Assembly: GCA_965178125.1 (NCBI GenBank)
Contig: OZ237750.1
Location: forward strand, 62,001 to 126,000
DNA: 64,000 nucleotides
Reading direction: 5' to 3'
Source of the DNA: Bilabrum cf. latius
Taxonomy: Eukaryota > Bigyra: Bicosoecida > Bigyra > Bicosoecida
A model generated the notes under the pieces. It was not told the origin of the DNA. It made no database searches and was given only the letters and a program-made list of their open reading frames with translations. Shown piece after piece: positions 46,601 to 56,515 of the stretch. The translations under genes were made by a program, and so were the position numbers. Numbering within the stretch: position 1 is the stretch's first letter; every line of letters starts with the position of its first letter.

Positions 46601-48270
46601 CCAGGCATCTCTCTTGGAGGCGCTCTTGAACTGCCCCGACCTCCCGAGCCTGGCGTACAGGGCGTCCACCTCTGCCTGCGCCTCCTGCACCTCCGTTCTG
46701 GCCTTGTCCCTGGCCTGGCTCGCCTCCTCCAGCTTGGGTCGCAGCTCGACCCTCAGCCGCTCCCTCTCCGCGGATGCCTCCGCCTCCACCTCCTCCAGCT
46801 GTGCCTGGATCGTCTCCTCCCCGCTCGCCTCTTCCGCCGCCCTCGCCTTGGACTCCTCTGCCTTGGCTGCGGCAGCCACCCTTGCCCTGGTCAAAGAGGG
46901 GAGCTGCGCCGCGAGCTGCTCCCTTTCGGCTCCGAGTGCCTCCGCCTGCTGCTGGAGCTGCGCCACCGCCCCCTCCGCCTTTTGCAGCGCCGTCCTGGTC
47001 TCGGCCAGCTTGCGGTATGCCTCGTCGATCTCCTCCCTGCCGCTCACATAGGCGTCCTCGAGCGTCTGGAGCTTCTCCTCCGCGCCCGCAAGCTCCCTGT
47101 GGAAGAGAGCGTACTCGATGGCGTGCCTGGCCCTGTCCAGCTTCTCGAAGTCCTGCAGCTCCTGCTGCTCGCCCCTGAGCTCTTCCAGCCGGTCCTGCAT
47201 GTAGGCGAGGGACCGGTCCACTTCCCGCAGCCGGTCGTTGGTGTCTCGCAGGAGCCCGGTGGATTCCTTCCTCTTCGTTTCATACACACCGGTGCCTGCG
47301 ATCTCCTCGAGGAGCTTGAGCCTCTGGGTGTCGCCCGATTTGGCGAGCTGCGCCACGCGGCCCTGCTTGACGATGTAGTAGGGGTTGGAGGCGGAGAACC
47401 CGGCGGATTCGAGGAGGGACATGACTTCCTTGCGGGGAGTCGTCTTTCGGTTGATGAAGAACGTATCCTTCTTGATGCCGATCGACCGGCGGATCGCCAC
47501 CTCGTCGTCCTCGTGCTGCACAGATGCGGGAAAAAGGTGAACAGAAAGATGTACGTCCGCGTGCAGTCTTAAAAAGGTCGATTTTATATACGTTTCCAGG
47601 GTCTACTGTGCAAAATTACGATGGATGCGAGCTACGCTGCCCGGTATCGAGTTCGAAAATGCGCCTGGTGCAACTCACCTGCAACCTCCCGTCGCTGTTG
47701 TCAAAGACGATCTCGACGTACGCCTGAGCCGCTGATCGACCTGCACCTTCATGCAAAAGCCGACGACGATCCTCCTGGCGCAAATTGGTGAATCGGTCAC
47801 TCAGCACGAACTCCACGGCTGCGAGAATACGGACAGGGTTTGAATTCGCTCTACATGGGGATACGAAGAGCATTCGTGGAACACGCTGCTACCAAATAAT
47901 AGTCGACTGAGATTATAATCAAATCGTCTAGCATGCCAGGTCGATTATGCGAAGAACGGCCGGAATAGTGCAGCGAGCAACTGCTTGGGGCCGCCCAGAA
48001 CGGGACGCTTGAAATACAGCCTCACCGTCGAAATAGTTGGACTTTCCCGACCCGTTTCTTCCAACTGCACGAACTAATAGTAGAAACATCAAGTGTTTGG
48101 CGCTACAGAAGCGAAGCAAATGAACGTGCTTCGAGCAGCAGCGCTCCTGTAAGCTGCATAGAAGGCTTCGTCTCACTGACTACGTTGTGCCCTTCTGAAA
48201 AGGGCGTATCCGTGCTCTTCTGCTCATGGTATGACTTAAATCCTTCAATATGGATAAACTTAATATGCAT
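43631..48270 (-). CDS. SMC3: SMC3, cohesin core ATPase, 1,385 residues
   Basis: Cohesin subunit that pairs with SMC1 to hold sister chromatids. Four exons join in phase: 48270-48177, 48064-48026, 47818-47679 and 47515-43631. The N-terminus starts MHIKFIHIEGFKSY and carries Walker A GRNGSGKS (residues 33-40) split by introns; LRQEDRRRLLHEGAG and SNPYYIVKQGRV follow. Long coiled coils flank a hinge near residues 500-680. The C-terminal head has LSGGQATLVALALIFAIQ and FYLFDEIDQALD (signature and Walker B). A Glu/Asp/Ser-rich insert of about 120 residues (44190-44540) makes it longer than the usual 1,200. After VVS a TAG (43823) is followed by TQAQALGFV, matching the family's final helix (plant TKEQALDF), and about 60 more residues to TGA 43631. 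Divergent from ADAT2. Confidence 0.95.
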
Positions 48271-48446
48271 TCTGGCCTTCCAGTAGAGGCCAGACTGGGC
48301 TGATCGACTTCGTCTCGATCGACGACAAAATCAGATTCTTATATTTATGGCACCTTACTTTACGAGAAAAGCAGCGTCCTCGGTTTGCCCAGAATTTACC
48401 TCATTATGGCCGTCAAAAGGAGATAAAATTCAAGAGACTAATCAAT
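48271..48446. promoter_or_regulatory. Shared upstream region of SMC3 and ADAT2
   Basis: 176 bases between divergent start codons, AT-rich. It must hold both promoters; no motif named. Confidence 0.5.
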
Positions 48447-49370
48447 ATGGAGTCTTTCAAACCGTCAGATGAAGACTACATGCGTGTGGCCTTCGAAGAA
48501 GTGAGACTCTTGATTGTGATTGCACAGTTCCCAGCGTGGCGGCCGCAGTATTGCGATATCGAAGCGCGACCGCACCGTATCATCCGAATGTACGCAGGCT
48601 CGTGTTGCCTTGAAGCGCCGAGAAGTTCCAGTAGGGTGTGCTTTCGTGGATAAGCGATCGGGGCAAGTCATCTTGAGAGCCTCGAACCGTACAAATGCAA
48701 CCTACAACGTGAGGTATACCGATCGTCCGCGCAATGCTTCAGCCTATATTCTTTGTGCCTCAATCTGTGTGGGAATCGCCTCTTGCTACTCTCCGTGAGC
48801 GCAGCCGACGGCACACGCCGAGGTGGTGGGAATCGATCGAATCCTGGCGCACGCCCCCACAAGGAAGGAGGGACTGGAACTGCTGCGAAATTGCGAGCTG
48901 TACGTGACTGTAGAACCGTGCATCATGTGCGCCGGTGCTTTGGCACGGGTTGGCATATCTAGGGTTGTGTTCGGGTGCTCCAACTCGATATTCGGGGGTT
49001 GTGGCAGTGTGGTCGCAGTGCACGAGGGCAGCGTGTTCCGCCCGGGGCCGAGGCACACGCCCTTTGACGCCCTCGGTGGCGTCTTGGAGGACGATGCGGT
49101 AGATCTGCTGCGTTAGTTTTACTCTAGGGGAAATGTGCGCGCCCCTAGGCCGCAGCGGCCAGTGGTGGCATCGCCCACTATTAGTGCCCCGGGATCGGGA
49201 TCGGCACCTGGCGACCCCGTGGCTGTGGACCGCTAGTCTCGCGGGGCAGGGGCTTTGGCGGGTAGCAAGGCTGGAACAAAGGCGGCTGGTCATAGCAGCG
49301 GTGCGGGCAGTGAAGGGATGCAGGGGGGTGCAGCAGCCGGCGCATCCGCATGCACATGCTCTTCGACAAT

Positions 49371-49427
<57 letters not shown>

Positions 49428-49587
49428 CAGCAGCAGTAGCAGCAGCAGTCGAGGTAGCCATATGGCTGCGGCCAGCTCAAAGTTAGGACAGGTAGATCCT
49501 GTGGCAGGGGCAGGGAATGGAGTCAAGGCCTCTGTTCCGATGGGAGGGGGGCATGGGTTGGACAGAGGTGCCGGGCCGGTGGGGTGA
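48447..49587 (+). CDS. ADAT2: tRNA adenosine-34 deaminase catalytic subunit (ADAT2/Tad2) with poly-Ser tail, 315 residues
   Basis: Makes inosine at the wobble position of tRNAs, as a heterodimer with ADAT3. Three exons in phase: 48447-48500, 48598-48708 and 48805-49587 (GTGAGA/GTGAGG donors, CAG acceptors). REVPVGCAFV is the start of the deaminase fold; NPTAHAEVV supplies the zinc His and catalytic Glu and VEPCIMCAGAL the two zinc Cys; FGGCGSVV follows as in the family. After AVDLLR a TAG (49114) is followed by FYSRGNVRAP, matching the conserved FY...N..AP end of ADAT2. A second TAG (49234) and a non-conserved tail with about 25 Ser lead to TGA 49587. The tail of about 160 residues is not part of the usual enzyme (about 190 residues). 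Confidence 0.93.
49372..49449 (+). repeat. AGC trinucleotide repeat encoding poly-Ser
   Basis: About 26 AGC-type codons with two AGT variants, inside the ADAT2 tail. Likely to vary in length between alleles. Confidence 0.97.
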
Positions 49588-49732
49588 CGTGCATCGTATC
49601 AGTCCACAGGCAATTCCACTTCTTTCATTTGAAGCCAGTGTTGGCGAGCAATCCATCGAATGCAAGCACTAAAACAAACAGCCACGCATATTCGCACACT
49701 CGCAGCATTCGCCCTGATGGCTGCTCGTCCCC

Positions 49733-52700
49733 TCACGAGCGATCGCCTCTCGTTGATGAGCCCAAGTCGCGCAGGAGGTGGTTCTCCACGAACCCAGCGA
49801 ACCTCCTAGCATACGGCTCCGGGTCAACCGCCGAGATGTCGTTGCTGCGTCCCACCCTGACCACCATCTTCACCGTGCGCTCCACCTGCTTCGAGCTGTC
49901 GTATCGCTGCAGGGGATCGATCAGTCCCACCTGGGCCAGAGCGCTCCAGCGGGGCTCGGTCCCGGGAGTCTGCGGTGCACCACAGCCCGCGCTGCCGGCC
50001 GCCTCATTTGTCCTCAAGATGGGGGGCACCCCGCTTGTCACTCCATCCGCGGGAAGGCAGCAGGGAACAAGGGACAGACCGGAGAACAGTGACATGCGGG
50101 GTGGCACCGCAGCGGCCACAGGGCACGTGTACAGGTTGGAGCGAGCGTGGGCGATGACAGACTCGCTGCTGAGGCTCTGACTACTACCGCCGCCGTGAAA
50201 GCCCCCGGGCCCCACAGCCGCAGCACCTGCCCCTCTCCCTCTCCTCCCTACGATCCCACCTCCCCCGCGCGGCCCCCTGCCGCCGGCACTACCGCTCCCA
50301 GGCGAGGCCGACAGAGACCCCGAGGCCTCCCTCCTCACCGCGAGCCTAGCGATCCGCTTCTGCTCCTTCACGGGGAGCAGCCGAGGAGCCGCCGGGTCGA
50401 GCACCCACGCTGAGGGGTCCACCACGGCTCCGGAACCGGCCACGGCGCCGCGCATCGCTAGCTGGCCTCGCTGGAACGCCCTCCACACCTGCGCGGCATC
50501 GCGGCCCAGAGACAGCAGGCTGTGCACGTCGACTGGCGGGAGGGTGCAGTCTCCCTGGGACTGCCGCTCCTGCTCCTGCTCCTGCTCCTGCTGTTGCTCT
50601 TGCCCTTCTTCCTGCGCCTGCTGATCACCCTATGCCTCGCGCCGATGTTCCCTGGCGGCCCGCTCCCTCGCCCTGCGGCTCCCATGGAATGGCAGCGTCC
50701 TGCCCACCTGCAGCAGCAGCGAATAGTCCATCAGCTGGTGGTCCCTCAGCATGGCTGCGTCGGCCTGCAGCTGCCGCGCCAGCCGACCCGCGTACCCGTC
50801 GGGAGTCGCCAGGCCCTCAGGAAATGCGGAACGGAAAGCCGAGTCCCGCAGCAGCCCCAGCCCAGCCACCCTCTTCGTCTCCGTGCCCCTGCACCGCTCC
50901 CCTGTCGCAGCCACGATGGCCCGCGCCGCGCCCCTGTCCGCCGCTCGCAGCGATCCCCCCCTCCCCGCGGTGGACCCCTTCAGGTCGAAGCGGCAGCTGG
51001 GTCGCGGGAGCGCGGGGGCGGGATGCACGTTGGCCATGAGCACCGCGTGCACGCTGGCGCTACCCGGGATCTGCACCGTGAAGGCCGCCAGGAACCTCAC
51101 GATCAGCGAGTCGGGGTGCTCCCCAAGATGCCTCACATAGGAGGGCATCAATCGGAGCAGTTCCTGCAGCTCCGAGTCCTCGATGGTCTTGAGGAGCAGC
51201 ATACCGTCCCTGGAGCGGCAGAAGAAGCTCGCCGATGCCGCTTCGCTGAAGTGCGCCTGCAGCTGCCCAGTGGCCACAAGGTCCGGATCAAGCTCCTGCG
51301 CGAGATCCAGGCCACGGAGCCCGCACGCTGCCCTGAGACGCGCGAACGCGCTGTCCTCGTGCGACACCACCTGCAGGGTGCGGCTCCCCGACGACTGCCT
51401 GCCGCCGCCCGACCCCCCGAAGCCGCTGCCATCCAGCGCGAAGCTGCTCGTCCGGCCTCGCATGCTGCCTCCGGCGGCAGCACCCCGGTCTGCCGATGCA
51501 CCGGGCCCGCGGTGCCCCCTCTGCTCCCACGGCGCAGGGCCCATCATGCTGAGGCCCTCATCGCCACCCCCTTCGCTGCCCCGCGGGCCCACGCCGCCCG
51601 CAACCGTAACACTCGCGCTCAGCAGGCCGGCAGTCGCGGTCGAAATCCCGTCCCCTAGTCCCGCGTGGTCGGCACCTGCCCCAGCCCCGGGACTCGCAAA
51701 CGCGGTGGTCGTGACCCCGCACCTCGCGGTGAGGGGGAAGCTTGTTCCCTGGGACGCCTCCCTCCAGGCCCGCTGCACCGCGTGCCCGGCGATGGCTTCC
51801 AGCCTCTCCCGCACCGCCCGCCTGCAGTAGCCCCCTCGCTGGGGGACAGACCGCTCCACAGAGGAGCGCTGCCTTCTGGCGTCCGCGATTTGCCCGTCCG
51901 GGCCATACGCAGTCAGCGAGTCGTCGGGCACGGCGTCCTCAGGGCCTGCCTTCGGCCGAGGGGGGAACGGTGGCGGAGAAGAGGCGAGCTGCGGGAGGAG
52001 TCGCCTGGGGGAGGAAGGAAGAGGGATGCCTTGCTGTGCTTGCTGCCCTCGGCTGCTGCTGCTGCTCGAGCTGCTGCTGCTGGAAGCGCTCTTGCTACTC
52101 TGTGCGCTTGGGCCTCGCTCGAGCACTGCTGGAGACGATGCCCCCGTGGACACAGGGGTCTGCCCCCCCTCCTCCTCCCCGCCCTTGTCACCCCCCTCAT
52201 GGGGTCGTAAAGCCCCGGCGCCGCCCTAGATCGGCCCCTGCCCACCATCCGCGCCCGCAGCAGAGGCATCTGCCCCGCCTACCGATCCCGCGACTTGCCC
52301 GCTCGATTCCCTCTAAGGCTCGCAGGACAGCGAGCTCGTGGCGTCCCTCAGCATCGCGGGCAGCGCCGAGGCAGGTAGACCCGCCCTTGCAGCCGCGGCG
52401 GCGATTTCTAGCCGCCTCGCTTCAGCGTGCGGGCCCACGCCCCACTCGTGCTCGCTCTCTAGCACCAGATTGGACACGGCCGCCATGATGATGAGTCCCA
52501 TCTCTCTTCGCAAAGAGGCCCCCAGGTCCCACCCGTAGCCCTTGTTCTCCACGGCGCCGCTCATGGCATCCCCGATGGCAGCTGCCTTGACCTCTTCGTC
52601 TTCACGCCGCTGCTGCGCAGCTTCCTGCTCCTCGGGATCGGCCGCTACGGCAGCGCGGCGACTCGCGCGTCTCTGGTGCTTGCGAGCAAGCGACTCCAGC

Positions 52701-55700
52701 ACGCGGTCCATGGGCGCGCCTGTTGCCCCCTGGACTGCGCTCGGCTGCACCGAGCTGACGCCGGGATCGGCAGTGGTCTCTGACCCCTTCAATGCAGCAG
52801 GCATGTCCGCCGCTGCCGGGGGGCCCGCCCCTGGCAGCGACACGCCCGACGATGCAGCTAGCCGCCGAGCCTTGTATACCTCCATCGGCGTAGGAAACAA
52901 GCTGACTCCACGCTTGTGCCTCGGCCGATCCGCTTTCACACGGACTGGCGCGCCGGTATCCGCAGCGGCCCCTGCTGCGCCTGCAGCCTCCCACTAGCCT
53001 GCAGCAGCGACATCATCGCCCGCGCCCATCCGGGCACCTTTGCTTCCCGGCAGCTGCGGCAGTGGCCGGGCCTGGCCGCCGGGGTCCTGCGTGCGACCGT
53101 CCATGCGCGTTCTGGAGCCGCGCGAGGCATCCGACACAGACCCGGCCGATCTTGCCCTCCGCCGGATTGCCCCTTGGCGCATCCCGCTGCTGCTGGCACT
53201 GCTGGTGCTGGTGGAGCTGATGAACCCAGAGCCATCCTCATCCCACTCGCTGTCAGCCCCCGACTCGAGCGCCAGGGCCCTCCGCAGCCGCCTGCCGCTT
53301 CCCCCGTCCAGATGCTGCGCGCTTGGGGCCCTCTTCCGCAGGGCCTGCCTCACTCGCGACCGCTGCTTCTTGCCAGCGCCGCCCTCCCAAAACGCCTCCG
53401 TTTTCGGAGCCCCGCTTGTTCCCTGGGCACCCCTTCCGCTATCGCTGTCACGTCCCGACTGCTGCCCCAGGCCGCTGTCGTCTCCGCCCCCGTGCATCAT
53501 CCAGGCCTGCATCTCCGCCTTGGAGGACTCCGTGAGGGCGAGGGGCAGGGGCATGGCGTGGCTGGCCGTGCGAGACCTCCGGCGTTGGGCTTGGGCGGAT
53601 CTGATGCCGCCCCTGGGAGAGTTCCTCGAGGAGTTTCTAGAGGTGCGCCGCACCCCTGCTACTGCGGGGAGGTCCATCTGGGATGATGAGGCCACGCTGG
53701 ACCCGCAATCCGTGTCGGTGCGGGAATCGAACCTGCGACCCCTCATCGCCGCCTGCCCACCGAGTCCCGGTCGGCCCGGCACACCCTCGTTGTACACTGG
53801 CAGCTGCAGCAGACCGGATGACGAGTCAGTGTCCGTGTCTTCTTCCGACACGGATGAGTAGTCGACCTTGCGGCCGTTGTGCGTGCCGTCGTACTTGCCT
53901 CGCTGCTGCTGCGTCTGCTGGCCACGTTTCCCCGCAATGCTTCTTTCCTCACGTGTTCCCTGGCCGGAGACTCCCACCAGGGCACTGCCGAGCTGCTGCA
54001 GAGGCAGCCACCTGGACACTGCGCCCACCATCCTCTTGGCCCTGCGCACTCGGCCCCTCGCCCTGGATGCCACCAGCTGCTTGCGGCTCGCGTGCGACGG
54101 GAGCCTGAACCCAGCCCCGCTGACTCCTCGAGACGCTGATGCCGCTGTACCCATCCGGGTCCTCTGCCGGAGCAGCCGCCCTGCGCTGGACTCGGAGCCA
54201 TTTACGGTTGCGACCGCCGCCATGCGGGCCTGGCCCCCGTCCCCGTCCTCATCCTCGTCCCAGGACCCGCACGCGCCCCCGCAGCAGCACAGCTGCTCTG
54301 TGTCTTCCGACTCCATCATCAGCGGGGCTTCCGCACCGCCAATCCCGGCCCAGTACGCGAAATCTCCAGCAAAACGAAGCATACCAAGCGAAGCGGGCGG
54401 CTCGAACTCGTCACCATCGTCACTGCCAACTCCTCCCCCACCTAACTTTCCGGCACTACGATTTGTAAGCTGGGACTCACCGGTCCCGTGGCCCAGCAGC
54501 GGTGCCTGCAGTGCATTGCCGCTCCCAGCGCCCCCGCTCCGGCTGCAGCAGCCGCCGGTGGTTCCGCAGGCACAGCACAGCGCGGCACACCCAGCCTGCC
54601 AGCACCAGGCATCGCACGCCGCCCGGCACCGCTTTCCCGAGGTGGGGTCCTCTGAATCGCTCTGGAGCACCTCCACGGCGTCGAACCAGTCATCTGGAAT
54701 CGATAATGTCTCCAGGGGGGCTTCCTCGTAGGCAGCACCGCCCAGCAAACCGGAGAAGGGTGAGCTGGCTGGGCACTGCGACGTGCCATGGTAGCCAGCA
54801 CCGCCAGCCACGCCGACCAGGTCCCCACTGCCATCTTCGGCGTAAAGCGCCCCGGCACGCCTCCAGCCAGATCCATTGCGCGGCGCCGACCCTTCGGTTC
54901 CGCCGTGGTCGTCCGCCAGATCCGATCCGTAGCCCCTCCGCAGGCCTTCTCGCCGAACCTTCTCCACGGTTCGCTAGCTGGCCCGTACCCTCTTCTGTTC
55001 CTTGCCCCACTTCGCCAGCCTCTGCCTGAGCCCCCAGTCGCTGCCGATCCACAGCACGCGCACGTAGAAGCAGCTGCAGCACCGCAGCAGCGCCCCCCGC
55101 AGGATGGCCTCCAGGATCCGCATGGCCCCTGGCTCCAGGAGCCGCACGATCGACAGCACCACCGTCTGTGTCGACAGGCAGACCGCGTCAATGACCGTGA
55201 AGGCCAGGTATTTATCCGTTGGGTCCACCCTGGCATGCACCGTGGGGATGGCCCACATGATGACGAATGCCAGCACGTACACCGAGTGCCTCCTGACCAG
55301 CCTCTCCCTCAGCCTCCACGAGTACGTGGTGCCCACTGTTCTCTGGTACACGGCGTAGCCCAGCGAGAGCACAGCCAAGAGGAGCGTCAAGTAGAGGGGG
55401 ATCTCGAAAAGCAGCTGGTGCTCTGGGTCGCCCAGCACCCAGCAGTCATGGTCCCTCGACTGCTTGGGCGCCTGCCTCAGCACGAGTATGGCCGTCGTGA
55501 CGGTGGCTGTTCCCCACGCAGCCATGTGGTAGTATCGGTGGTATCCTCTCGTGTTGCGCAGGGGGGAGTGGAGGATGGCCACAAGCTCCGCGATCCAGCA
55601 CGCGTTCCAGATCACCGACGAGACGGCGAAGAATTGGCCCCATAGCGACGCGGACCAGCACTTGTCCGGGATGATGTGGAAGCTGTCCCGCTCGTCCGTC

Positions 55701-55981
55701 GCCCCTGCAAACCATGCTGCAGCCGCCAAGAAGTACCGAAACGTAAACATCGCTTCACACACCGTGATGAACAGTATCACCTGTGACGTGTGCGAGCTCC
55801 ACACCCTGGAAGCGTGCTGGCCTCCGCAGAATACAACTAGTACGGCTGCTGCACCCACTAATGACATCAATCCACCAATGAAGTACACTGGCGCTAGCGT
55901 GCCGTAGAAATCCTCTCCATCGTCCGTCCCACCACCTGTTGCATTTCCCAGAACTGCGCGCAGCCCAATTGCTGCTGCCAT
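49733..55981 (-). CDS. GPCR-phosphatidylinositol phosphate kinase fusion (GPCR-PIPK), 2,082 residues
   Basis: Single open frame from ATG 55981 to TGA 49733, interrupted only by five TAG codons (54974, 52994, 52313, 52226, 50630). Residues about 25-330 contain seven hydrophobic segments, among them FIGGLMSLVGAAAVLVVFC, VILFITVCEAMFTFRYFLAA and FFAVSSVIWNACWIAELV, with a layout like the 7TM part of GPCR-PIPKs. A low-complexity linker of about 1,250 residues follows, including a Cys-rich patch near 54560-54640. The PIP kinase domain (about 1577-2082) has ASFFCRSRDGMLLLKTI, RFDLKGST, LMDYSLLLQVG and the final SAVDPEPYARRFAGF. Such fusions (RpkA in Dictyostelium, GKs in Phytophthora) are thought to link receptor input to PI(4,5)P2 synthesis at membranes. 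Insertions split the kinase domain; activity is unproven. Confidence 0.88.
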
Positions 55982-56515
55982 GACGACACCACACTCAACT
56001 CAGCACAGGAAAGATATAAAAACTGAGAACTTCTCTATTACAATATTCTCATCTAGACGGATTATCAAACTTGCTGACAGATTGAATCTCCGTCACGAGG
56101 TATATCGGATCGATCCGTGCAAAACAGCACGTGACAAAGTGGCAGGAAAAAGCACGGTCCAGTTGTTGTCAGGATCTGGGAGAGAGACAGAGGGTTAAGA
56201 CCTTATTATTGCTCGTATCATGTAAGTAATATTGACTGTCTAGATAGGATGACGCCACATCTTGCCAGTATAAGTCTGTTTGAGCTGAACTGGACGTCAC
56301 GTTTCGCTGCTAACCAACGTTCCAGCTAATCGCTGTCGACGATGCATGATCCAGGCAGTGTTTGGACCCAGATTTCATGAAGATACATGTTGCATTTTTC
56401 TGGTAGGGGATATAGCGTACTGTTTCGTTGGTTTTTGCTGCTTTGTGTCACTCAATGCGCAGTGCGTGGGATCATTCAAGCTCCCGACAGCTGCATGCCG
56501 CACGAGGTACGTTGA
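55982..56515. promoter_or_regulatory. Upstream region between GPCR-PIPK and CCR4
   Basis: 534 bases between divergent start codons, AT-rich. An upstream CCR4 exon could be hidden here: a 64-codon frame (56346-56540) reads into the CCR4 start. No motif named. Confidence 0.45.

Noticed and set aside
53715-53790. tRNA-like T-arm on the minus strand (GCAGGTTCGATTCCCGC)
   Set aside because: Only the T-arm fits; the acceptor stem pairs poorly, no D-arm or anticodon arm is convincing, and it lies in the GPCR-PIPK coding frame.
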